Shown here piece after piece: positions 1 through 7,566 of a stretch of 64,000 nt of DNA; within the stretch, counting starts at the first letter, position 1; every line of letters starts with the position of its first letter. Source of the stretch: Streptomyces smaragdinus. Lineage in GTDB: Bacteria > Actinomycetota > Actinomycetes > Streptomycetales > Streptomycetaceae. The DNA is taken from NCBI RefSeq assembly GCF_009604385.1, contig NZ_WEGJ01000020.1:57452-121451 (forward strand). Reading direction: 5' to 3'. The translations under genes were made by a program, and so were the position numbers. Under the pieces are notes generated by a model that was given only the letters and a program-made list of their open reading frames with translations, was not told where the DNA came from and ran no database searches.

Positions 1-1380
1 GGCCTCCATCGCCCAGACGTGGCCGGCCGGTACGTTCAGCTCGGAGGCGCCCCACACCAGCATCCCGGGGCTGCCCGCCACGATGATGTCGTCGACCCCC
101 GGCAGCCCGCCGCCGTCCATGGCGCCCGCGCCGACGACCGTGGAGCCGTAGCTGTGGCCGACCGCCGTGATGTGCCGCTCGCCGCCCTGGTGGGAGGCCT
201 CCATACCGCCGAAGAACTCCCGGAGCGCGGGGCCGGCGTCGCGGGCGTACTTCTGGTCGGCGGCGTCCGGGACGATCTCGTCGGGGGCGTCGTACCCGAG
301 CCAGATGACCCCCGCGACGTTCCCCTCGCCGCCGTACGCCTCGCTCGCGCGGACGATGTCGTCCGTACGGCTGAGGCTGCCGCTCATGTCGCCGAGGTCG
401 GCGCCGGTGCCGGGGACAAAGACCGAGGTGTGCTCCACGGTGTCGGGGTCGCCGACGGAGGCGATCGCCTTGCCGTCGCGGGAGGGGTCGAGGGCGATCA
501 GGTGGATGCGGTAGCGGGCGGGGCCGGCGTCGGCCACGTCCATGCGGTCGCGCAGGGCGAGGAGGTTGTGGAGGGTGCCGGTCGACGGGCTCTCGCCCCT
601 GGCCGTACGGGACGCGATCCAGGTGTCGAGCACGGCGCGGTTGGCGTCGTCCCGGACGGTGACCGGGAGGCCGTTGAGGCGGCCGACGTCCTCGGGGTAG
701 GCGGCGAGGTACATCGCGCGGTCGTCCTGGGAGAGGCCCTGCCACCAGGCGGCGGACGCCTTGGGGTCGCTGCCGTCGGGGAGGCCGTTGTCGACCGGGC
801 ACATGCCCTGGTCGGACTGGAGGACGAGCCGGGCGTCGGCCTGTGCGTCGCCGGGGTCCGTCAGCCGGGCGGGGACGAAGCGCCGCAGCAGGGTGGCCGC
901 TTCCTTCCCGGCCCGGTCGGCCTGCTGGACGGCGGCGTCGATACGGGCCTGGTGCTCGGCGCGGACCCGGGTGACCCGGCGGGTGACGTCGGGGTCGTGG
1001 CGTTCGGCCTGCGTCAGGGGGCGGGCGGTGACGGTGCCGTCGGCGGTGACGGTGTAGCAGCCGTCGGCCTCGGCGTCCTTGACGGCGGCGTGGAGATTCC
1101 TCTTCGCGGTCTCCATGCCGAGGCGGAGGTTGTCCAGTACGACGGATATCGCGAGCGCCTGGCTGCCGGCCACGCCCAGCTCGGACTCCGTCCGGTCCAT
1201 CCTCGCCATGCCCGCGTACGCGGCCTCGCCCTTCCAGCCCATCTCGCGCAGGGGCCCGGTGACCTGGCCGCGGTGGACCTCCTGCTGACCGCCGCAGGTC
1301 TTCGACAGCGCCAGCCACGAGCCGTGGGCGGCGGTGACCTCCGAGGTCGACTGGTGCATGAGGGTACGGAAGTCACCCAC
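1..1380 (-). CDS. DUF1023-type alpha/beta hydrolase, C-terminus cut by window edge
   Basis: The gene reads leftward from a GTG at 1380 and is still open at base 1, so 460 codons are visible. The N-terminal third is Ala-rich and helical, and resembles the WXG/ESX-like helical regions that precede this hydrolase domain in actinobacteria. The nucleophile elbow GHSYGS lies at about residues 408-413, with Ser about 410, followed by VVGAGAMDGGG. This is the signature of the DUF1023 alpha/beta hydrolase family. The catalytic His should lie beyond the window. The start overlaps the upstream stop by eight bases (GTGGGTGA), so translation is probably coupled. No signal peptide is visible. The substrate is unknown. 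Confidence 0.88.
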   Translation of the reverse strand, partial: MGDFRTLMHQSTSEVTAAHGSWLALSKTCGGQQEVHRGQVTGPLREMGWKGEAAYAGMARMDRTESELGVAGSQALAISVVLDNLRLGMETAKRNLHAAVKDAEADGCYTVTADGTVTARPLTQAERHDPDVTRRVTRVRAEHQARIDAAVQQADRAGKEAATLLRRFVPARLTDPGDAQADARLVLQSDQGMCPVDNGLPDGSDPKASAAWWQGLSQDDRAMYLAAYPEDVGRLNGLPVTVRDDANRAVLDTWIASRTARGESPSTGTLHNLLALRDRMDVADAGPARYRIHLIALDPSRDGKAIASVGDPDTVEHTSVFVPGTGADLGDMSGSLSRTDDIVRASEAYGGEGNVAGVIWLGYDAPDEIVPDAADQKYARDAGPALREFFGGMEASHQGGERHITAVGHSYGSTVVGAGAMDGGGLPGVDDIIVAGSPGMLVWGASELNVPAGHVWAMEA

Positions 1381-1816
1381 GGGGTCCGCCTTTGAGGCTC
1401 GCGCCGACGTCGCCGTCGGTCCGGCGTTGGTGGGTGACGGTGCCGCGCAGTCCGGTGGCGTTGGACTCGAGGTCGCGGCGTAACCCGGCGAGGGCGGAGC
1501 GCCATTCGGTGGCGAGCCGGGCGAGGACGGCGCCGACGTCCCAGCCGTCCATCTCGCTCGCGGCGGCGGAGGTGTCCGTGGCCGCGCTCTCGGACTTGGG
1601 GCCGACGGTCTCGGCTATCAGGTCAGACTGCCCGGCGGCGAGGTTCATCGTGGGGTAGTCGTGCTTGAGGTCCGGCCAGGCGGGGGAGCCTGCGGGGGCC
1701 GCGAGGACGGGGGGCGGGCCGGTGGGGTCGTGGAGGGTGTTGAGCTGCATCCGGGTGGACTGGCCGGCGTGCGCCTGTGCGACTAACTGTGACCACTCTT
1801 GCTCGAATGTGCTCAT
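1373..1816 (-). CDS. Helical WXG100-like protein paired with the DUF1023 hydrolase
   Basis: A 147-residue soluble, mostly helical protein begins MSTFEQEWSQ and has no signal peptide or membrane segment. A clear GGGAG ribosome site precedes the ATG. Conserved-looking tryptophans (WSQ, AWPDL, DGWD, EWRSAL) and the Ala-rich helices suggest an ESX/WXG100-like helical bundle, but no strict WXG motif is seen, so this is inference. It forms a coupled pair with the downstream hydrolase. Codon 11 (1784-1786) is TTA, the rare leucine codon read by bldA tRNA in Streptomyces, which would restrict translation to development. The function is unknown. Confidence 0.75.
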   Translation of the reverse strand: MSTFEQEWSQLVAQAHAGQSTRMQLNTLHDPTGPPPVLAAPAGSPAWPDLKHDYPTMNLAAGQSDLIAETVGPKSESAATDTSAAASEMDGWDVGAVLARLATEWRSALAGLRRDLESNATGLRGTVTHQRRTDGDVGASLKGGPRG

Positions 1817-1910
1817 GTGTGCTCCCGCGCGCTCGGAGTCAACAGCTATGTGACGCGAGAGTACCTAGGTTGTGGGGGCCAACACCTGAGTATCGGCACT
1901 TGCGTTCGTT

Positions 1911-2795
1911 TCACCGGTCGCGGTGCAGGATGTACCACTCGCCGGTGTAGCCGCCCGTCCACACGTGCACCGTCGGCTCGTCCCGTGTACCGGCGACGGT
2001 CCAGTCGCCGAGCCGGCAGCCGGGGATGCTCAGGTCGAGGGCCTGGAGGTCGCCGGACTTCCCGGCGTCGCGCCAGGTGCCGGTACCGTCGCACCGTCCG
2101 GTCCGCTCGGCGGAGTCGTACTCCGCGACACCCTTCGCGGTGAGAGTGCCGTCGGCGGTGAGGGTCAGGACGCCGCCGTCGCCGTCGGACCAGGTGCCGG
2201 CCAGCTCCGCACCGGTGAGCTGCGGTGCCTCCCACGCCGTGAGCACGTCGGTGGCGTAGAGCGCGACGCCTGTCACCACGGTGGCGACGAGGAGGGCCAC
2301 CGCGCCGCCGGTGCTCGCGCCGGTCGCCACCCACCGCTCGTTCAGGGCGGCGCGGGCGACGAGCGCGGCGGGGAGGACGGCCGCGGCGGACCCGAGCCAG
2401 GTCCAGCCGACGCCGGCCCAGGCCGGTGACTCGCCGACCGGCAGGGGCAGTACGACGCCGAACGCCACGACCACGGCGGTGACGACGAGGAGGGTGGTGG
2501 CGGCCAGCCACCGCCAGGTCTCGCGCCGCAGCCGCCGGTGCGCGGACCAGCGCGAGAGGCGGACGGCCGCCAGGACCACCGTTCCGGTGACGAGGGCGCC
2601 GGCGAGGGGGACGGCGATGAGGTAGAAGATCCCGCCGACCGCGTAGTTCCCGGGCGGGGGCTCGTACCGCAGGCTGACGGTGACCCACACGACGAGGGCC
2701 GTCAGCGCCTCGACGCACAGCACCGCCCACGACGCGAGGAGCGCGCCCCCGTACCGCAGTCCGGTCCGCGCCCACGTCTTGCCGCCGGCCCTCAC
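1911..2795 (-). CDS. Membrane protein with C-terminal beta-type domain, paralogue 1
   Basis: The protein has 294 residues and starts at GTG 2795, which overlaps the stop of the upstream paralogue (GTGA). About five hydrophobic segments fill the first 190 residues. The C-terminal 90 residues form an exported or soluble domain containing GTWSDGDGGVLTLTADGTL, CDGTGTW and a final WYILHRDR. That pattern of short beta strands with GTW and Cys pairs is shared with the neighbouring paralogue. The role is unknown. The domain looks like a small lipocalin-like or beta-sandwich module, and I assign no enzymatic function. Confidence 0.8.
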   Translation of the reverse strand: MRAGGKTWARTGLRYGGALLASWAVLCVEALTALVVWVTVSLRYEPPPGNYAVGGIFYLIAVPLAGALVTGTVVLAAVRLSRWSAHRRLRRETWRWLAATTLLVVTAVVVAFGVVLPLPVGESPAWAGVGWTWLGSAAAVLPAALVARAALNERWVATGASTGGAVALLVATVVTGVALYATDVLTAWEAPQLTGAELAGTWSDGDGGVLTLTADGTLTAKGVAEYDSAERTGRCDGTGTWRDAGKSGDLQALDLSIPGCRLGDWTVAGTRDEPTVHVWTGGYTGEWYILHRDR

Positions 2796-3718
2796 CGGTC
2801 GCGGTCCAGTCCGTACCAGCCGATGTCGGGGTCGCCCATCCACTGGTGGACGGTCGGGTGGTCCTGGGAGCCGCCGACGGTCCAGACGTCGGTGACGTAC
2901 GAGCAGCCGGGGATGTTCAGCGCGACGCCCTGGGCGCCTTCGGTGTCCGACACCGCGAACGTCCAGGTGCCGGTGCCGTCGCATTCGCCCGACTTCTCGC
3001 CGAAGCTCTCGAAGTCGTACTCGGCGACGCCGTCGGCCGTGACCTTGCCGTCGGCGGTGAAGGTGAGGAGGCCGCCGTTGTCGTCGGACCAGGTGCCGAG
3101 CATGAAGCCCTGGTCGACCTTCGGGTACTCGTACACACGCAGCAAACCCACCGCATAGAGCCCGGCGCCCTGCAGGACGATTGAGGGGATCAGTACCGCC
3201 GCGGCGCCGAGTGTCAGCGACGCCACGTGCCGGTGGCGGTTCAGCGCCGCGCGGGCCAGCAGTGTCGCGGGGGAGGCAAACACCACGAGGCTCAGCCACA
3301 ACCCAACGACGACGACCGCGTCCGGACGCACGCCGAGCAGGAGCGGGCAAACGACACCGAGCGTCAACGACCCCGCCGCCGCCATCAGCACGCAGGTCGC
3401 CGAGCACCACCACCAGGTCTCCGGCCGCGGTCGGCGCCGCGCGGACCAGCGGGAGAGCAGCAGCACGGGCCAGGTCACCGTCACCGCCGCGATCGTGCAT
3501 GCTATTGGGCCGACGAACATGGCCAGAGCAACGCCGAGTCCGTAGTTGCCGGGAGCGGGCTCGTAATGCGGGGTGAGCATGATCAGCACAACAACGGTGA
3601 CCACCCCCTCCACCCCGAAGCCCACGGCGGCGGTCCACAGCGCGGCGACCCACCGCGGACCCCGCGGCTTCACCCCCGCGACCGGCCCCAACGCGCCCAG
3701 CGGGCGTACCCCTGCCAT
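2792..3718 (-). CDS. Membrane protein with C-terminal beta-type domain, paralogue 2
   Basis: This 308-residue protein has the same architecture as the gene that follows it. Hydrophobic segments extend to about residue 195, then comes a C-terminal domain with GTWSDDNGGLLTFTADGK, ECDGTGTW and a final GWYGLDRDR. The two are tandem duplicates with clear protein-level similarity across membrane and C-terminal parts (for example YEPAPGNYG against YEPPPGNYA, and LLSRWSARR against RLSRWSAHR). It is the first gene of the pair. A perfect palindrome sits about 85 bases upstream. The function is unknown. Confidence 0.8.
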   Translation of the reverse strand: MAGVRPLGALGPVAGVKPRGPRWVAALWTAAVGFGVEGVVTVVVLIMLTPHYEPAPGNYGLGVALAMFVGPIACTIAAVTVTWPVLLLSRWSARRRPRPETWWWCSATCVLMAAAGSLTLGVVCPLLLGVRPDAVVVVGLWLSLVVFASPATLLARAALNRHRHVASLTLGAAAVLIPSIVLQGAGLYAVGLLRVYEYPKVDQGFMLGTWSDDNGGLLTFTADGKVTADGVAEYDFESFGEKSGECDGTGTWTFAVSDTEGAQGVALNIPGCSYVTDVWTVGGSQDHPTVHQWMGDPDIGWYGLDRDR

Positions 3719-3802
3719 CCGTCTCCCCCTCCCGTCCGGGGCATGCCCGGGCTGTCCGTACAGCCCGGGCCGCCACCGACGGGGGACAGCCTGACACAGG
3801 TT

Positions 3803-3816
3803 TTGAACGCGTTCAA
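3803..3816. promoter_or_regulatory. Perfect 14-bp palindrome, candidate operator
   Basis: TTGAACGCGTTCAA is a perfect palindrome in the intergenic space between the stop of the DHFR-like gene and the start of the tandem membrane-protein genes. Its position about 85 bases upstream of the ATG at 3718 fits an operator. The shape suits a TetR-type dimer, but no TetR gene lies nearby. Confidence 0.5.
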
Positions 3817-3835
3817 GCGATCCTCGCGCGGAGGA

Positions 3836-4486
3836 CTACTTCCGCCAGAAGAGGTGATGCGTCACGCCGCTGGGACTGGGCACGACCTCCAGGTGGTACC
3901 GGTCGGTCAGCTCCTCCGGCGACTCCCACAGCCGCAGCCCCTCGCCGAGCTTCACGGGCGCGACGGCCACGTGGAGCGTGTCGATGAGCCCCGCGTCGAG
4001 GAACTGCCGGACGGTGGAGACACCGCCGCCGAGCCGTACGTCCTTGCCGTCCGCCGCCTCGCGGGCCCGCGCGAGGATGTCGGCGGGCTCGCCGGAGACG
4101 AAGTGGAACGTGGTGTCGGAGAGGCTGAACGACGGCCGCGGATGATGCGTCATGACGAACACCGGCGTACGGAAGGGCGGCTCGTCGCCCCACCACCCCT
4201 GCCACTCCAGATCCGTCCAGGGCCCGCGCTGGGGCCCGAACTTGTTCCGCCCCATGATCTCGGCCCCGATCCCGTTGAGGAAGTCCCGGGTGAAGTAGTC
4301 GTCGAGCCCCCGCGTCCCCCCGGTCTCGGTCCGGTTGGGCCAGCTCGCGGTGGCCCCGGCCCACGAGAACAGCCGCTCGGGCCGGTCGCAGCCGAAGGGG
4401 CTCTCCAGGCTCTGCCGGTCGCTGAAGCCGGCGCCGATCCCGTCGCCGGAGAGGCAGAAGTTCATGACCCGCAGCAATTGCTCCAT
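3836..4486 (-). CDS. Dihydrofolate reductase family protein (RibD C-terminal type)
   Basis: A 216-residue protein starting MEQLLRVMNFCLSGDG, with a GAGGGA site upstream of ATG 4486. An in-frame extension to 4561 lacks a better site. Features of the RibD_C/DHFR-like fold are the N-terminal strand ending in SGDG, EIMGRNKFGP in the middle, HHPRPSFSLSDTTFHFVSG, the nucleotide-binding loop LGGGVSTVRQFLDAGLIDTLHVAVAP and a C-terminal GLRLWES. These proteins use NAD(P)H, but the physiological substrate of this branch is usually unknown. It probably stands alone on the minus strand. Confidence 0.88.
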   Translation of the reverse strand: MEQLLRVMNFCLSGDGIGAGFSDRQSLESPFGCDRPERLFSWAGATASWPNRTETGGTRGLDDYFTRDFLNGIGAEIMGRNKFGPQRGPWTDLEWQGWWGDEPPFRTPVFVMTHHPRPSFSLSDTTFHFVSGEPADILARAREAADGKDVRLGGGVSTVRQFLDAGLIDTLHVAVAPVKLGEGLRLWESPEELTDRYHLEVVPSPSGVTHHLFWRK

Positions 4487-4496
4487 GTGTCCCTCA

Positions 4497-4748
4497 TCAG
4501 TCCGAGCGCGGCGGAGGTGCCGCACACCCTGACGTCGAACGAACCACACGGGAATCGACACCGCCCCCCGGACTTTTCCGGCCCGCGTCCGTCAGGGGGA
4601 GTTCCGCCGGGCGGCAGGCCCGGACTTCGGCCATCAGGCGGTCCATGGCGGCCTGCTTCTCCGTCGCCGACCGCACCGGGAGCCCAGCCGCTTCGCGGCG
4701 CTCCCGGACCTGGCGCTTCATCTCCTCCCAGCCGACACTGCCACCCAT
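4497..4748 (-). CDS. Small basic helical protein, function unknown
   Basis: An 83-residue ORF starts MGGSVGWEEMKRQ at ATG 4748 after a GGGGG site. The first 50 residues are a charged amphipathic helix (KRQVRERREAAGL, EKQAAMDRLMAEVRA). The remainder is Gly/Ser/Pro-rich and looks disordered. It lies 10 bases upstream of the DHFR-like gene on the same strand, so the two may share a promoter. No family is recognised. The ordered N-terminal composition supports a real gene, but the C-terminal tail may be non-native. Confidence 0.45.
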   Translation of the reverse strand: MGGSVGWEEMKRQVRERREAAGLPVRSATEKQAAMDRLMAEVRACRPAELPLTDAGRKSPGGGVDSRVVRSTSGCAAPPPRSD

Positions 4749-4930
4749 TCGTACCCCCTGGTCTCGATCTCGTCCGGATGCGCGTAAAGGCATCTCTTCG
4801 CCGGTTATACGCCTCCCGTCCTTCCAACCGCGCCGACTTCCCGCCCCGGAGTCGACCGGATGTGTGAACCTGCAGATCACCCCCGCGCCGTCGCCCCGCA
4901 AAGCCCCCGCGATGGGCGATCGTCGGGGGC

Positions 4931-7339
4931 ATGGGTCCGGGGCAGGGCGGTGACGGGGGTGCGAGGGGTGCCGTTACGGCCGCCATCGACGAGCGCGGGG
5001 TGCTGACCGAGTGGAGTGACGGGGCCCGGCGGCTGCTCGGGTATCGGGGGGACGAGGTGGTGGGGCGGGCCGTGGGGGAGCTGCTCGTCGAGGGGTCGCC
5101 GCTCAGTGAGCGGCCGCCCTATCTGCGGTCCTGGAGCGGGCGCGTCGTCCTGCGGCACCGGGACGGGCACGCCGTGACCGGGGATCTCATCGCGCGGCGG
5201 CGGATCACCGCGGAGGGGACCGACTGGCTGCTCGTGTGGAGCGCGCCCCGCGGGCCCGTGCCGCTGGAGCCGGTGATTCCCGCCGAGTGGAGCTTCGAGC
5301 AGGCGCCCTGCATCCTCGCGGTGTTCGACAGCGACCTGCGGTACGTCCACGCCAACGTCCAGGAGGAGCGCGCCGTCGGACTCACCCGCGAGCAGCTGTA
5401 CGGGCTGCGGGCCACCGAGGCCGTACCCGGTCCCGCGAGCGAGCTGATCGAGCGGGAGATGCGGTGCGTGCTGGAAAGCGGGGAGCGGCGCAGCACCGAG
5501 GTGCATCTGCGGGTCGCGGGGGAAGGGCACGCGCACGCGTGGGCCATCGAGCTCGCCCCCCTCAGGGACCCCGACGGCACCGTGCGCGGCGTGTGCTTCG
5601 CCGCGCTGGACAGCACCGAGCAGTACGAGGCCCGCCGCCGCCTCTCCCTGCTCACGGAGGCCGGCACCCGGATCGGCACCGAGCTCGACATGACCCGCAC
5701 CGCCGAGCAGCTGGCCGAACTGCTGGTCCCCCGCCTTGCCGACGCCGTCTGCGTTGACCTCCTCGCCGGTATTACGGGCGGCGGCGATCCCGATGCCGAC
5801 CCCGATGCCGGCCCCGTAGTACTGCACCGCGCGGCCGTACGGTCCGTCCTGCCCGACGCCCCCGAGTTCGCCGACGGGCCCGGCGCCGAGGTCGTCCTCC
5901 CCGAGTCGTCCCGGCCCGCCGAGTGGCTGACGGCCCCCGCCCCCGCCGGCTACCGCAACGGCGACCCGGACCTCGCCCGGTGGGAGGAGCAGAATCCCGC
6001 GGAGGCCGCCCGGATGCGGGCCGCCGGCGTCCACTCGGTGCTGGTCGTCCCCCTGCGCGCCCGCGGCGCCGCCCTGGGCACCGCGCTGCTGCTGCGCCAC
6101 CGCGCCCCCGACCCGTTCACCGCGGACGATCTGCGCCTGGCCCAGGAGCTCGCCGACCGGGCGGCCGTCAGCGTCGACAACGCCCGCCGCTACACCCGCG
6201 AACGCGAGACCGTCCTCACCCTCCAGCGCAATCTGCTGCCCCACCAGCTCCCGCAGCCGACCGCCGTCGAGGCGGCCTCCGCCTATCTGCCCGCCAGCGG
6301 ATACGCCGAGATGGGCGGCGACTGGTTCGACGTCATCCCGCTCTCCGGCGCCCGCGTCGGACTGGTCATCGGCGACGTCGTCGGGCACGGCCTCAAGGCC
6401 TCCGCCGGCATGGGCCGGCTGCGCACCGCCGTACGCACCCTCGCCGACATCGACCTGCCGCCCGACGAACTCCTCACCCACCTCGACGACCTGGTCCTGC
6501 GGATGCTGGAAGAGACCAGCACCGGGACCATCACGACCACCCGCTTCGAGGGCATCGGCGCCACCTGCCTCTACGCGGTGTACGACCCGGTCTCCCGCCG
6601 CCTCACCGCCGCCCGCGCCGGCCACGTCCCGCCGCTGCTGCGCCGCCCCGACGGCACCGTGGACACCCTCGAGCTGCCCGCCGGTCCGCCGCTGGGCGTC
6701 GGCGGCCTGCCGTTCGAGTCGGTGGAGACGGAACTGGCCGAGGGCACCGACCTGTTCCTCTACACCGACGGCCTCGTCGCCCGCCGCGCCGGCGGCTTCG
6801 ACGCGAAGCTCGGTGATCTGCGCGCCGCCCTCGCCCGCCCCGCCGACGGCCTCCAGGCGGCCTGCGACGCCGCGATCGCCGCCGTACTCCCGCAGCGGCA
6901 CGACGACGACGTCGCGGTGCTGCTGGCCCGGACCCGGACCCTGCCCGCCGACCGGGTCGCGACCTGGGACGTACCGCACGAGCCGGGGGCGGTGGCGCAG
7001 GCGCGCAAGGACGCCATGGAGCAGCTCGCCGCGTGGGAGCTGGAGGAGCTGTCGTTCGTCGTCGAGCTGGTCGTCAGCGAACTGGTCACCAACGCCGTCC
7101 GCCACGGCTCACCCCCCGTCCGGCTGCGCCTGATCCTCGACCGCGGCCTGCTCTGCGAGGTCTCCGACACCAGCGGCACCGCCCCGTACATGAAACGCGC
7201 CCGCGCGTACGACGAGGGCGGCCGCGGCCTGCTCCTGGTCGCCCAGCTCGCCCAGCGCTGGGGGACCCGGTACGACCGCAACGGCAAGACGATCTGGGCG
7301 GAGGTCGAGCTGCCCCGGGCTCCGCGCGCGAACGGCTAG
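4931..7339 (+). CDS. PAS-PAS-GAF-SpoIIE phosphatase with C-terminal HATPase kinase domain
   Basis: An 802-residue cytoplasmic signalling protein. Approximate domains are PAS 16-115, a second PAS 120-235, GAF 238-415, SpoIIE/RsbU-type PP2C phosphatase 432-660 and a HATPase_c anti-sigma-type kinase 690-800. The phosphatase motifs are intact: GGDWFD (Asp 464), GDVVGHG, YTDG (Asp 613) and DDDVAVL. The kinase domain has the N-box ELVTNAVRHG and a later DEGGRGLLLV. Such proteins probably control partner-switching of anti-anti-sigma factors by phosphorylation and dephosphorylation. PAS and GAF domains probably sense redox, light or small ligands. No partner STAS protein is in the window. Confidence 0.93.
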   Translation: MGPGQGGDGGARGAVTAAIDERGVLTEWSDGARRLLGYRGDEVVGRAVGELLVEGSPLSERPPYLRSWSGRVVLRHRDGHAVTGDLIARRRITAEGTDWLLVWSAPRGPVPLEPVIPAEWSFEQAPCILAVFDSDLRYVHANVQEERAVGLTREQLYGLRATEAVPGPASELIEREMRCVLESGERRSTEVHLRVAGEGHAHAWAIELAPLRDPDGTVRGVCFAALDSTEQYEARRRLSLLTEAGTRIGTELDMTRTAEQLAELLVPRLADAVCVDLLAGITGGGDPDADPDAGPVVLHRAAVRSVLPDAPEFADGPGAEVVLPESSRPAEWLTAPAPAGYRNGDPDLARWEEQNPAEAARMRAAGVHSVLVVPLRARGAALGTALLLRHRAPDPFTADDLRLAQELADRAAVSVDNARRYTRERETVLTLQRNLLPHQLPQPTAVEAASAYLPASGYAEMGGDWFDVIPLSGARVGLVIGDVVGHGLKASAGMGRLRTAVRTLADIDLPPDELLTHLDDLVLRMLEETSTGTITTTRFEGIGATCLYAVYDPVSRRLTAARAGHVPPLLRRPDGTVDTLELPAGPPLGVGGLPFESVETELAEGTDLFLYTDGLVARRAGGFDAKLGDLRAALARPADGLQAACDAAIAAVLPQRHDDDVAVLLARTRTLPADRVATWDVPHEPGAVAQARKDAMEQLAAWELEELSFVVELVVSELVTNAVRHGSPPVRLRLILDRGLLCEVSDTSGTAPYMKRARAYDEGGRGLLLVAQLAQRWGTRYDRNGKTIWAEVELPRAPRANG

Positions 7340-7566
7340 TGGTGCGCCGGACGCGAGGTCTCGGCGATCTCCTGGTCCACCGTCGGCGCCTTGTGCGGCG
7401 GCATCGGGGGCGCGGTGAGGAGGAGATGGCCGTACGTGCCCATGACCAGGGCCAGGATGCCCGCGATGAGCAGCGGGCGGACGCGCATCCGGGCCGGGAG
7501 GGCCAGCAGCCAGGGCAGCGCGCCGCCGTAGGTGGGTTCGCTCTGGCGGCGGCCTCGTCGGCTCAT
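7336..7566 (-). CDS. Small single-span membrane protein of the redox operon
   Basis: A 76-residue protein whose ATG at 7566 overlaps the stop of the ferredoxin-flavoprotein gene (ATGA). It is basic at the N-terminus, followed by one strong membrane helix around residues 30-50 (PLLIAGILALVMGTYGHLLL), then a short tail with Pro and His (PPMPPHKAP). It is the last gene of the three-gene redox operon and overlaps the convergent phosphatase gene by four bases. It could be a small accessory subunit of the membrane cytochrome. The function is unknown. Confidence 0.72.
   Translation of the reverse strand: MSRRGRRQSEPTYGGALPWLLALPARMRVRPLLIAGILALVMGTYGHLLLTAPPMPPHKAPTVDQEIAETSRPAHH

Noticed and set aside
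19..1395. Long rightward open frame opposite the DUF1023 hydrolase
   Set aside because: Its product is rich in Arg, Gly, Val and Pro with no domain motifs, while the leftward frame gives a recognisable hydrolase. It is a third-position G+C artefact.
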